Source of the DNA: Alphaproteobacteria bacterium
Lineage (GTDB): Bacteria > Pseudomonadota > Alphaproteobacteria > ATCC43930 > CGMCC-115725
Direction of reading: 5' to 3'
DNA: 33,675 bases
Assembly (NCBI GenBank): GCA_019240125.1
Contig: JAFAYW010000087.1
Coordinates: 1 to 33,675 of the forward strand
Positions 24,091-32,703 of the stretch are shown here, piece by piece. Positions within the stretch are counted from its first letter, which is position 1, and each line of letters begins with the position of its first letter. The notes under the pieces are model-generated. The model was given only the letters and a program-made list of their open reading frames with translations, was not told the DNA's origin and made no database searches. The position numbers were made by a program, and so were the translations under genes.

Positions 24091-24230
24091 GGCGTGCGTC
24101 GCTTTGTGGTTCAGCTCGATCTAACGTCCGAAACCCCCAGGGGTTGCAGTTTCCGGGCACAGGCGGAGCGGAACCAATGCGGCATCGTTGCGATTGCAGG
24201 CTGTCGCAGCGTGGGTACGAAGAGAGTCTC

Positions 24231-27200
24231 ATGAAGCTCAAGAATTCTATCGGAAGCCGCGCCGCGGGCTTCTTGCGCGACTGGTCGCTGCCGCGCCAGC
24301 TTGCCGGGCAAAGCGTGATGTCGAAAGCGGCTGAAAGCGAGACGAGTCGAAGGCTGCGGCCGCGGCTTGAGGAAGCCGACCGGGTCGGCACCAGCATATG
24401 TCCGTTTTGCGCGGTAGGATGTGCGCAGCTGATCTACTCGAAGAACGGCATACCCATCCATATCGAGGGCGATCCGCGCAGCCCGGTCAATCAGGGCACG
24501 CTGTGCCCCAAAGGCGCGGGCACGCTGGGCATGCTGCTGTCGCCGGCCCGCATCAACAATGTGCTCTACCGCGCGCCCTATTCTACGAAGTGGGAGAAGC
24601 GTCCGCTGGGTTGGGCGATGGACCGCATCGCGGCTCTGGTGAAGCAGACGCGCGACGACACGTTTGTCGAAAAATTGCCGGATGGGCGGACGGTGAACCA
24701 TACGTTGGGCTTAGGCTCACTCGGTGGCGCCACGATGGACAATGAAGAGAATTATCTGATCAAGAAGCTATTCGGCGGCGGTCTCGGGATGGTCAACATC
24801 GAGAACCAGGCCCGCATCTGACACTCGTCGTCGGTACCCAGTCTGGGGACGTCGTTCGGGCGCGGAGCGGCCACCATGGCTCTCTGGGATCTGGAAAACA
24901 GCGACTGCATCGTCGTGATGGGCTCCAACATGGCGGAGAACCATCCGATCGCCTTCCGTTTCGTGGTCGAGGCCAAGCGCCGCGGTGCGACCGTGATCCA
25001 TGTGGATCCACGCTTTACGCGGACTTCGGCGCTAGCGGATATCTATGCCCCGATCCGTTCGGGCAGCGATATTGCCTTTCTGGGCGGCATCATCCACCAC
25101 TTGCTCGAAAACGATCTGTGGTTCCGGGATTTCGCGCTCGCCTTTACCAATATCGCCGAGATCATCGAGGCTGGTTACGAAGGCCCGGAAACCAATGACG
25201 GCCTGTTTTCGGGCTTTGACGCAGACACGCATTCCTACGAGGAAGGCACTTGGCAATACGAGGGCAAAACCGTCCCGTCCTCGATCGCCGAGCATCGCGT
25301 CCAGTCACAGGAAGGGAAGGCCGGCGACTACGAGTCGATGTCCAAGGGGCCACCGCCGCAGGATCTGACGCTGCAGCATCCGCGCTGCGTCTATCAGATC
25401 ATGAGGCGGCACTATGCCCGCTACACACCGGAGATGGTTGAGCGCATCACCGGTTGCCCGCGCGAGCTTTTCCTCAAGATCGCAACGGCGCTGGCGAAGA
25501 ATTCTGGCCGCGAGCGGACTGGAGCATTCTGTTATGCCGTCGGCTGGACGCATCACTCCGTGGGTGTGCAGATCATCCGGGCGGCGGCGATTATCCAAGG
25601 GCTGCTAGGCAATATCGGGCGGCCCGGCGGCGGCGTCATGGCGCTGCGCGGCCACGTGTCGATTCAGGGCTCAACCGATATCCCGACGCTCTACAACATG
25701 CTGCCGACCTACCTGCCGCAGCCGAACGTGTTCCACGATCACGGAACGCTCGACAGCTACCTCAAGGTCGAGACGCCGCCGACCGGCTGGTGGAACAACT
25801 TCCCCAAATACATGATCAGCCTGCTCAAAGCCTGGTACGGAGACGGCGCGACCTCGGCCAATGAATACTGCTACCAATACGTGCCCAAACTCACCGGCGA
25901 TGTGTCGCAAGAGCCGATGACGATGGCGATGGCCGAGGGCATCATCAAAGGCCAGTTTATCCTGGGTCAGAATCCCTCTGTCGGCGCGGTCAACACCGAA
26001 CTGGTCGAGAAAGGTTTCTCCAAACTCGATTGGCTGGTGGTGCGCGACTTCGCGATGACCGAGACGGCCAATTTCTGGCAGAACGGCCGCCTGATCGAAA
26101 AAGGCGAGATGCGTCCGGAGGAGATCGGCACTGAAGTCTTCTTCCTGCCAGCGGCAATGGCCGGGGAGAAGGACGGAACGGTAACCAACACAAGCCGCCT
26201 TGTGCAGTGGCACGATGTCACCTGCGAAGCGCCGGGCGACAGCCGTTCCGATCTGTGGTTCATCTATCATCTCGGCGCTCGGCTGAAGCAGCTCTACGCC
26301 TCGAGCACGGCGACGCGCGACCAGGGTCTTCTGGCACTGACCTGGGACTATCCGCTGCGGGGACCGCGGCAAGAACCGGATCCGGAAGCTGTCCTTAAAG
26401 AAATCAACGGCTATACGGTGGCCGACCGCAAGCAGCTTGCCAAATACCAGGACTTGAAGGACGACGGCTCGACCGCCTGCGGCGGCTGGATGTATTGCGG
26501 CATCTTTCCCGAGGAAGGCCACAACGTCGCTCGCGCCCGTAAGCCGGATGGACCGGACGGGCCGGGCAGCCACGCCGGCTGGGCCTTTTCCTGGCCGTCG
26601 AACCGCCGCACGCTATACAACCGCGCCTCCGCCGATCTTGATGGCAAGCCGTGGTCTGAGCGCAAGAAGATGATCTGGTGGGACGAGAGTGAGAGCAGGT
26701 GGACCGGCAATGACGTGCCGGACTTTGTCGAGACCAAGCGCCCCGACGAGCGCCCGGACTGGTCCAAATCGCCCAAGGGTATGGATGCGCTCGGTGGCGA
26801 CCGGCCCTTTATCATGGAGGCGGATGGTCAATGTCAGCTTTTCGTGCCGTCGGGACTTAAGGACGGACCGTTGCCGACGCATTACGAGCCGGTCGAGAGT
26901 CCGGTTTCCAACGCTTTCTATAAACAGCAGATCAACCCGACCGCCAAGATATGGGACCGTCCGGGCAACGAACTGGCCGAGGTGGCCGACCCACGCTTCC
27001 CATACGTCTTCACGACATATCGGCTGACCGAACTTCACTGTGGCGGCATCCCGACGCGGGTGATGCCGCACACGGCGGAATTGCAGCCGGAGGCCTTTGT
27101 CGAAATCTCGCCCGAACTGGCCCAAGAACTCGCTATCGAGCATCTCGGCTGGACGGTTATCTCGACACCGCGCGGCGAGATCGAAGTCAAGGCGATGGTG

Positions 27201-27410
27201 ACGGAGCGGCTTCGCCCCTTCGTGATCAACGGCCAAACGGTGCATCAGATCGGCATGCCCTGGGTCTTTGGACGCGAGGGCTACGCTACGGGCGCGACAG
27301 CCAACGTGCTGCTGGCCATTACGGGCGACGCCAATACGAGCATCCACACGACCAAGGCGATCACCTGTGGCTTGCGGCCAGGGCGCCTCGCCGAGCAGGC
27401 AAAATCGTGA
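24231..27410 (+). CDS. fdhA: Selenocysteine-containing formate dehydrogenase catalytic subunit (read through TGA)
   Basis: A single frame of 1060 codons interrupted only by TGA at 24819-24821, which encodes Sec197 in the context NQARI-Sec-HSSSVP, the known active-site context of Sec formate dehydrogenases. The enzyme oxidises formate to CO2 using a bis-pyranopterin Mo or W cofactor. A 4Fe-4S site is formed by C57, C60, C64 and C92 (CPFCAVGC, then LCPKG). Family segments follow: FGRGAAT, VMGSNMAENHP, VIHVDPRFTRTSA, GRPGGGVMALRGH, and a C-terminal molydopterin-binding domain (GATANVLLAITGDAN). No twin-arginine signal is seen at the N-terminus, so it may face the cytoplasm, unlike E. coli FdnG. 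The ATG at 24231 is preceded by GAAGAGAG. A purely algorithmic caller would split this gene or call it broken. Confidence 0.95.
24819..24850 (+). promoter_or_regulatory. Selenocysteine TGA codon and SECIS-like hairpin
   Basis: TGA at 24819-24821 is followed by a predicted hairpin at 24834-24850: GT(A)CCC pairs with GGG(G)AC around the loop AGTCT. The loop begins 18 bases after the TGA, very close to the geometry of bacterial SECIS elements in formate dehydrogenase mRNAs, where SelB binds the apical stem-loop. The fold was drawn by eye. Confidence 0.75.
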
Positions 27411-27739
27411 CTGTTTCCGATCGACCGGGCCTTGAGGCACTCGTCCACATGGATGCGGCGCTCTCGGACCGGCCCAAGAAGAACGGACACGAGTTGTCGG
27501 CCGCGTTGCGCTGCCTTGTCGCGTTTCGCGACAGCCTCATAACTGCCTGCCGCGATCAGCCGGACGGTGTCTGGAACGATCCACTCGAACGGGTCAACGC
27601 AATCATCAGCAGCGTCCTTGCCACGCAATTTCCGCTTGGCGAGATTCCTTGGGAGGAGATGGAGAAGGCGCGCCGCTGGCTGACAGAGCTTCTGGATCGA
27701 CGCTCACCCGGCATGATGGTAAGTGGGCCTCGGCCGTAA
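27407..27739 (+). CDS. Small protein coupled to formate dehydrogenase (110 aa)
   Basis: A GTG at 27407 overlaps the TGA of the catalytic subunit gene (GTGA), a typical coupling arrangement. The protein is soluble, helical and without signal peptide; the central part has HELSAALRCLVAFRDSLI and PLERVNAIISSVLATQFP. The family was not recognised. Because it is embedded in the same transcript as the Sec-containing enzyme, a maturation or regulatory role is plausible, but no motif shows one. It is not FdhD or FdhE, which are larger. Confidence 0.65.
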   Translation: MTVSDRPGLEALVHMDAALSDRPKKNGHELSAALRCLVAFRDSLITACRDQPDGVWNDPLERVNAIISSVLATQFPLGEIPWEEMEKARRWLTELLDRRSPGMMVSGPRP

Positions 27740-27757
27740 CCGGTCTCGGGAGTTGCC

Positions 27758-27774
27758 GCGCGGCATCGCCGCGC
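27758..27774. repeat. Perfect 7-bp GC hairpin
   Basis: GCGCGGC-ATC-GCCGCGC lies between the 110-aa gene and the HMG-CoA lyase gene. It could be an attenuator, an RNA-stability hairpin or part of a dispersed palindromic repeat; there is no T-run, so it is not a standard terminator. Confidence 0.4.
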
Positions 27775-27808
27775 CTACGTTTGGCACAGGAAGGCGGGAG
27801 GGTCTGAG

Positions 27809-28741
27809 ATGGCGGATAAGGTCACCATTCGCGAAGTCGGAATGCGCGATGGTTTGCAGAGCATCGCGGCGATCGTACCGACTGAGACCAAAATCGCCTG
27901 GCTCGACGCGGAATACGCCGCCGGCGTTCGCGATTTCGAGGTCAGCTCATTTGTTCCCCCAAAGCTATTGCCGCAATTGGCCGATGCCGAAGCGGTGATC
28001 CGCCACGCGATGACTCTGCCGGGGCTGAAGGTGGCGGCGTTGATCCCCAATCTGCGGGGTGCCGAGCGCGGCATCGCATTGGGCGTGCCCGAGATGAATT
28101 TCGTATTGTCGGTCAGCGAGGGGCATAACCGCTCGAATGTGCGGCGCGGGACCGATGAATCGATCGAGGATTTCCGGCGTGTCGTCGCGCTGTGCCGCGA
28201 ACAGGGCGAGACGCGCCCGTTGATCAATTGCGGCCTTGCGACTTCGTTCGGCTGCACGATCGAAGGCGACGTGGATGAAGAGCGGGTTTGCCGCATCGCA
28301 GTCGAGGTCGCCGAGGCGGGTGCGGACGGTCTCATGCTGGCCGACACAGTGGGCTATGGTCAGCCGGCGGCGATCGGGCGGGTGTTTCGCAAGGTCATTG
28401 GCGCTGTCGCGCCGCTGCCGGTTATGGCGCACTTCCATGACACGCGGGGTCTCGGCCTCGCCAATGTGCTGGCCGCTTTCGAAGCGGGATGCCGCTATTT
28501 TGACGCGTCCCTGGGCGGCCTTGGGGGCTGCCCGTACGCGCCAGGGGCGACTGGCAATATCGTCTTGGAAGATACCGCCTTCATGTTCGAGGCGATGGGT
28601 GTGGAGACTGGCATCGACATCGAAGCGCTTGCGCAGGTACGCGACATCGTTGCCAAGGCGCTGCCGGATGTGGCCTTGCACGGCGCAATCGCCAAAGCCG
28701 GTCTGCCGCGCAATTTTCACCCGATGGCGCAGGCGGCGTAG
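27809..28741 (+). CDS. HMG-CoA lyase family protein
   Basis: 310 residues of the HMGL-like/DRE-TIM family, closest in pattern to hydroxymethylglutaryl-CoA lyase (HMG-CoA to acetyl-CoA plus acetoacetate). Seen are the N-terminal IREVGMRDGLQ (catalytic Arg, metal-binding Asp), the segment VSSFVPPKLLPQLADAE, the metal-site HFHDTRGLGLAN, and the lyase signature GLGGCPYAPGATGN with the active-site Cys. The ATG at 27809 follows GGGAGGG at ideal spacing. It could instead act on a related acyl-CoA, since many such paralogues occur in catabolic clusters. It stands 69 bases after the formate dehydrogenase operon, but nothing links their functions; it may simply be read from the same or its own promoter. 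Confidence 0.9.
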   Translation: MADKVTIREVGMRDGLQSIAAIVPTETKIAWLDAEYAAGVRDFEVSSFVPPKLLPQLADAEAVIRHAMTLPGLKVAALIPNLRGAERGIALGVPEMNFVLSVSEGHNRSNVRRGTDESIEDFRRVVALCREQGETRPLINCGLATSFGCTIEGDVDEERVCRIAVEVAEAGADGLMLADTVGYGQPAAIGRVFRKVIGAVAPLPVMAHFHDTRGLGLANVLAAFEAGCRYFDASLGGLGGCPYAPGATGNIVLEDTAFMFEAMGVETGIDIEALAQVRDIVAKALPDVALHGAIAKAGLPRNFHPMAQAA

Positions 28742-28763
28742 TCGGCCATTGCTCTTAAAGAGC

Positions 28764-28793
28764 GGAGCCGGTGAACTCGCGTTCGCCGGCTCC
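28764..28793. terminator. Bidirectional terminator hairpin
   Basis: A 13-bp stem (28764-28776 with 28781-28793, one T-G wobble) closes a TCGC loop in the 64-base gap between the convergent genes ending at 28741 and 28806. The T-runs are short, but position and stem strength fit a terminator serving both strands. Confidence 0.7.
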
Positions 28794-28805
28794 TGCGGTT
28801 TGAGA

Positions 28806-29687
28806 TCACAGGATTGCTATGACGCCGATGACGCCGGTGGCAAGCCCGAGCGCCCCGATAACGCTGTTCGTCAGATTTACCAGGTCCAGCGTCGCGCTCG
28901 CTTGCAGAGTGCTTCTGGCGGCGAGTGCCAGGAACGGCCAGTTCTGTGCAATCGCGCTGTTCTGACTGTCGACGTTGAAATCGAATTCGCGCGATCCCGG
29001 CTCGAATGTTCCGGAGACATGACCGGATTGATGGAACGTGTAAACGCGACTTGCGAGATCCTTTACGCCCCACACAATACCGACATTATGTTCCGTGGCG
29101 CCAGAATCGTGGAAGTGACCGGAGAAGGTATAGCTTCCGTTTGATCGAAGGACCAGGTGGGCGAAACCGCCGACCGGAACGCCGCCGCCAAACGTAATCG
29201 AGTCCACATCGAAGCGGACTTCGCTCGGCACCGGACCAAAATCCTGCACTTCCCAATGCGTGCCGGTGAATGGAGGCGTCGTTGCGGCGGCGAGCCCGAC
29301 AGTGCCGTTGCCGGTTCGACCATCGAGAAACCGGGCGCCTTCAACATTGCCGAGGCACTTCAAAAGCGTCGCATTATGACCGTCGTCGCTTACTTGCCAT
29401 CTTGTACCCGAGAATGGCGGGTTGAGATTGGGGGCGAGTCCGACTGTACCGTTCCCGGTCCTGCCATCCAGCAAACGCGGGCCGTCGACATCGCCGGCGC
29501 ATGCCAGAATCACATGTCCAGGCGTACCGGCGTCGGCGACAACCCAGCGCGCACCGGAGAACGGCGGATTGAGGTTTGGCGCCAGTCCGACCGTCCCATT
29601 TCCGGTTCGACCATCGAGGAATCTCGGACCTTCTACATTACCAAGGCAACGCAACGCTATCGAATGGCCTGGAGTAATATTTGCCAT
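28806..29687 (-). CDS. Protein with three tandem repeats of about 48 residues and a beta-rich C-terminus (293 aa)
   Basis: The ATG at 29687 follows AAGGAGA at good spacing. Residues 8-149 hold three repeats, each with a C-(L/A)-G-(N/D)-V-(E/D)-G start, then FLDGRTGNGTVGLA and a (F)-(S/T)-G-x-(R/H)-W end; repeats 1 and 2 are nearly identical in the core. The repeats resemble short beta-stranded units of a trefoil or carbohydrate-binding type. The C-terminal half (SYTFSGHFHDSGATEHNVGI) is also strand-rich, and the last 20 residues are hydrophobic (VIGALGLATGVIGVIAIL), perhaps a membrane tail. No N-terminal signal peptide. The family was not identified; a ligand-binding or surface role is inference. 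Confidence 0.75.
   Translation of the reverse strand: MANITPGHSIALRCLGNVEGPRFLDGRTGNGTVGLAPNLNPPFSGARWVVADAGTPGHVILACAGDVDGPRLLDGRTGNGTVGLAPNLNPPFSGTRWQVSDDGHNATLLKCLGNVEGARFLDGRTGNGTVGLAAATTPPFTGTHWEVQDFGPVPSEVRFDVDSITFGGGVPVGGFAHLVLRSNGSYTFSGHFHDSGATEHNVGIVWGVKDLASRVYTFHQSGHVSGTFEPGSREFDFNVDSQNSAIAQNWPFLALAARSTLQASATLDLVNLTNSVIGALGLATGVIGVIAIL
29240..29663 (-). repeat. Three tandem coding repeats, period about 140-147 bp
   Basis: Encodes residues 9-149 of the protein at 28806-29687. Repeats 1 and 2 share a run of more than 20 identical residues at their core, and repeat 3 is more diverged, pointing to stepwise duplication. Confidence 0.7.
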
Positions 29688-30171
29688 CGGATGTCTCCTT
29701 GACAAGACTGTGTCGTGGTTACTAACCATCGACCCAGCATTATTATTATCTGCTGCCATCCATTTTATTTGTGATCTAGTTCACACAATCTGTGGTTGCT
29801 TTCTCCAATCGTCGTCAATAAATAGTAAAATATTTAACACTTATACTACTTGGGTTGTTTCGGGACTCTTAAGTTTGACCAAAGCCCAGACAACCGGTGC
29901 ACCAGTGAAGGTATTTAGGTCAGCCAGTGAAACCGCTTGCTCCCGTTGTGGGTGTTTCAGACACGCGCCGGGATTGCTTCAGCGGGTGGCCAACCTGAGG
30001 CTAGGAAGCATTGATCTCAACGGCTCCCTTTGCGAACGTTGCAGGTCGAAGCGGTGTGGATAACCCCGTTAGCAAGCAGCGACCTCTACGGCCTGTCCGC
30101 GAATGCCGGTTGTTGCTAACCACGAGCAGAGGGCGTGGTAGATGCGCGCATCCTCGGCAGATTCTCGCGGG
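29688..30171. other. Intergenic region, AT-rich on the left
   Basis: About 480 bases between the start of the repeat-protein gene (minus) and the end of hyuA (minus). The first 200 bases are AT-rich and probably hold the repeat-protein promoter. The frames present have no ribosome sites or recognisable proteins, and no RNA gene was seen. Confidence 0.4.
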
Positions 30172-32223
30172 TCAGACGCTGGTTCTGGCTACCCTCGTAA
30201 TCAACCAACCTTGCCCAGTGACGCCGGCACGGTCATCGGGACGCAGCAGAACCGTGGTCATCGGCGATTCGATGATTGCCGGCCCCGTGACATCCTGGCC
30301 GGGTGCCAGCGCCTCGAAGCGATAGACGGGCGCCTCCAGCCATCCATCAAAATAGACCCGTCGCTTGCCCGTGGGTGCGGCCGGCGTACTGGCCGGCAGG
30401 TCCGGCTCGCGAGGCAATTCGTCGAGCACGCCTGATACTGTCACGCGGGCATTGACCAGCACGGTCTCCTGGTCGGGCATTGCATAGGTGTAGAGCGCCT
30501 CGTGGCGGCGATGGAAGCCCTCGACGAGCTGCGGCAAGGGGTCGGCGGCCGCCCAATCGACATCGTCGAGCGGCACGTTGATCTCGAAGACCTGCTCGCC
30601 ATACCGCATGTCGGCCGAGCGCATGGCTCGCACCGGGCCGCTGAACGAAGCGGCGAGGCGGGCGCGACCCTCGGCCTCCATGTCGTCGAACAGGCGCTTT
30701 ACGGTCGCGCCGTCAAGCGCGCGGGCGTCGCCGATGTGGGTGCGCGACACCTCGAACCGCAAATCGGTCGCCAGCATGCCCCAGGCCGACAGCACCGCCG
30801 CGACGCGCGGCACGATGACCCGGCCGAGCCCGAGCTGGCGCGCGATGTCGCTGGCGTGCAACCCGGCCGCGCCGCCAAACGCGAACAGCGCGAAGCGGCG
30901 CGGGTCGATGCCGCGCCGCACCGACACGAGCCGCACCCCCTCGGCCATCGTAGTGTTGACGATGCGGTGGATGCCGCGCGCCGCCGCGACCCGTTCGATA
31001 CCGAGCCGCGCGGCGACCTCGTCGACGGCGTGCTCTGCGGCGCCGCGGTCGAGGCGGCGGGCGCCACCAAGGAAATTGTCGGGATCGAGATAGCCGAGCA
31101 CCAGATTGGCGTCGGTGACGGTCGACTGTGTGCCGCCATTGCCGTAGCAGGCGGGGCCGGGCATCGCGCCGGCGCTTTCCGGGCCGACATGCAGGATGCC
31201 GCCGGCATCGACCCGCGCGATCGAGCCGCCGCCGGCGCCGATGCTGGCAATGTCGAGGCTGTTGAGCGCGATGCGGTGGCCGCCGACGCCCCGATTCATC
31301 ACCAGCGCCGCCTGGCCATCGACGACAAGGCTGATATCGGTGCTGGTGCCGCCCATGTCGAACGGGATCAGATTGGGTTCGCCGGTCAGCCGTGCCGCGT
31401 AGACGCTGCCGGCGACGCCGCCCGCCGGCCCCGACAGCACCGCGCCGGCCGCCAGCCGCCCGGCCTCGACCAGCGGCGCGACCCCGCCATGCGACTGGAT
31501 GATCAGCGTCGGGCCGTTGTATCCGGCCTCGTCCAGCCGCGTCTTGAGCCGCGCCAGATAGCGCGCCAGCACCGGGCCGACATAGGCGTTGATGATCGTG
31601 GTCGAGACGCGCTCGAACTCCTTGATCTGCGGCAACACCTCGGACGACAGCGAGACATAGGTGCCGGGCAGGGCGCTCTCCAGCGCCGCGCGGGTCTGCT
31701 GCTCGTGGCGCGGGTCGCGCCAGGCGTGCAGATAGCAGACTGCGACTGCCTCGACCGCGGCCGCCTTCAGGGTCGCGATTGCCGCGTCGAGCGATGCGGG
31801 GTCGAGCGGGGTCTCGACGCGGCCGTCCTGGCGCATCCGCTCGCGCACGCCGAGCCGCAGCTGCCGCGGCACCAGCTGTTGCGGCGCGGGCTGGCGCAGA
31901 TTGTAGCGATCGTCCTTGAGCCCCTCGCGCATCTCGATGACATCGCGATGGCCTTCGGTGGTCAGGAGGCCGAGCCGCGCCCCCTTGCGCTCGAGCAGCG
32001 CGTTGGTGGCCACGGTCGTGCCGTGCACGATGCGGTCGGTCTGCGCCAGCAGCGCGGCGCGCTCCAGCCCCAGATGCCGCGCCAGCTGCTCAAGCCCCGC
32101 GAGCACGCCGATCGACGGGTCTTCCGGCGTCGACGGCACTTTCGCCAGCATCGTCGCCCCCGCCGCGTCGACCGCGACGAGGTCGGTGAAGGTGCCGCCG
32201 ACATCAATCCCGATGCGATACAT
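30172..32223 (-). CDS. hyuA: Hydantoinase/oxoprolinase family protein HyuA
   Basis: 683 residues of the ATP-dependent hydantoinase A/5-oxoprolinase/acetone carboxylase beta family. Signatures include IGIDVGGTFTDLV at the N-terminus (phosphate-binding), HGTTVATNALLERKG, LSGPAGGVAGS, and FDMGGTSTDISLV (second phosphate motif), with the C-terminal domain ending VTGPAIIESPMTTVLL. With HyuB it would open a lactam or hydantoin-like ring using ATP. The ATG at 32223 is chosen; an in-frame GTG at 32232 is possible. Unusually, its partner hyuB lies upstream in transcription with a DUF559 gene inserted between. The DUF559 frame overlaps the hyuA start by 20 bases. Confidence 0.93.
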   Translation of the reverse strand: MYRIGIDVGGTFTDLVAVDAAGATMLAKVPSTPEDPSIGVLAGLEQLARHLGLERAALLAQTDRIVHGTTVATNALLERKGARLGLLTTEGHRDVIEMREGLKDDRYNLRQPAPQQLVPRQLRLGVRERMRQDGRVETPLDPASLDAAIATLKAAAVEAVAVCYLHAWRDPRHEQQTRAALESALPGTYVSLSSEVLPQIKEFERVSTTIINAYVGPVLARYLARLKTRLDEAGYNGPTLIIQSHGGVAPLVEAGRLAAGAVLSGPAGGVAGSVYAARLTGEPNLIPFDMGGTSTDISLVVDGQAALVMNRGVGGHRIALNSLDIASIGAGGGSIARVDAGGILHVGPESAGAMPGPACYGNGGTQSTVTDANLVLGYLDPDNFLGGARRLDRGAAEHAVDEVAARLGIERVAAARGIHRIVNTTMAEGVRLVSVRRGIDPRRFALFAFGGAAGLHASDIARQLGLGRVIVPRVAAVLSAWGMLATDLRFEVSRTHIGDARALDGATVKRLFDDMEAEGRARLAASFSGPVRAMRSADMRYGEQVFEINVPLDDVDWAAADPLPQLVEGFHRRHEALYTYAMPDQETVLVNARVTVSGVLDELPREPDLPASTPAAPTGKRRVYFDGWLEAPVYRFEALAPGQDVTGPAIIESPMTTVLLRPDDRAGVTGQGWLITRVARTSV

Positions 32224-32632
32224 CAGCCCCACTCCCCCGCCCTGGTCGACCCTCCCCCGCGAGCGGGGGAGGGTCGGGGAGGGGGCTCTCAGCCGGTTGC
32301 CGCAACGCTAACCAAATGGCCTCGAGCACACCGGCACGGTTTCCGAGGATGTCGTTGTTCCAGAAGCGCAACACGCGCAAGCCTTGCTCCCTCAGGAAGG
32401 AGTCGCGTTCCTCATGTTCACCTGCGACAGCATGCTGGCTGCCGTCGGCCTCAACAATCAATCGAGCTTCAACGCAGGCGAAATCGACGATGTAAGGCGG
32501 GATCGGAAATTGCCGGTGAAAGCGCCAACAAAGCTGATTGCGGCGTAGTTGGTACCAGAGCGACCGCTCCGCATCCGTCATGTTGCGGCGCAGGTTGCGT
32601 GCGTAGTCGCGCACCGTCCGGCCACCGCGCAT
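32204..32632 (-). CDS. DUF559 endonuclease-like protein
   Basis: A DUF559 protein of the restriction-endonuclease-like (Vsr-related) fold. Seen are the N-terminal ARNLRRNMTDAERSLWYQLR, FHRQFPIPPYIVDFAC (catalytic Asp strand), the ARLIVEADGSQH strand with its acidic residue, and FLREQGLRVLRFWNNDIL. The ATG at 32632 is taken as start because this is where family-like sequence begins; an ATG at 32707 overlapping the hyuB stop (ATGA) would add 25 residues translated from a palindromic repeat. The C-terminal 30 residues (PLPDPPPLAGEGRPGRG) are likewise translated repeat. The gene lies between inverted copies of the repeat and interrupts a hyuB-hyuA operon, which suggests insertion. Its biological role is not established. 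Confidence 0.82.
   Translation of the reverse strand: MRGGRTVRDYARNLRRNMTDAERSLWYQLRRNQLCWRFHRQFPIPPYIVDFACVEARLIVEADGSQHAVAGEHEERDSFLREQGLRVLRFWNNDILGNRAGVLEAIWLALRQPAESPLPDPPPLAGEGRPGRGSGADVSHRD
32236..32290. repeat. GC-rich palindromic repeat, copy A
   Basis: Perfect 13-bp arms GACCCTCCCCCGC and GCGGGGGAGGGTC (32248-32275) around two bases, followed by a G-rich tail to about 32287. Same orientation as copy C, opposite to copy B. It lies within the 3' end of the DUF559 frame's surroundings and just upstream of the hyuA start. Confidence 0.7.
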
Positions 32633-32644
32633 GTCATCGCGGTT

Positions 32645-32690
32645 GCTTACCCCCTCCCTAGCCCTCCCCCGCAAGCAGGGGAGGGAATCG
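32645..32690. repeat. GC-rich palindromic repeat, copy B (inverted)
   Basis: Arms CCCTCCCC (32662-32669) and GGGGAGGG (32678-32685) around an inner GC-AA-GC mini-stem. The whole unit of about 40 bases is a reverse-complement match of copy C, and it marks the upstream border of the DUF559 gene. Confidence 0.7.
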
Positions 32691-32703
32691 TCTGTAGGAT
32701 CGG

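Noticed and set aside
24819..24821. Nonsense mutation or pseudogene in the formate dehydrogenase gene
   Set aside because: The TGA is at the conserved Sec position, the frame is otherwise intact for 1060 codons, a SECIS-like hairpin follows, and selB is nearby.
28742..28805. Small RNA in the convergent gap
   Set aside because: The 13-bp hairpin placed between two convergent stops is better explained as a shared terminator.
30502..32661. A 719-codon open frame on the plus strand across hyuA
   Set aside because: It is the antisense of hyuA, open because of GC-rich codon third positions; its translation is low-complexity Arg/Ala/Asp/Gly-rich and matches no family, while the minus strand has clear HyuA motifs.
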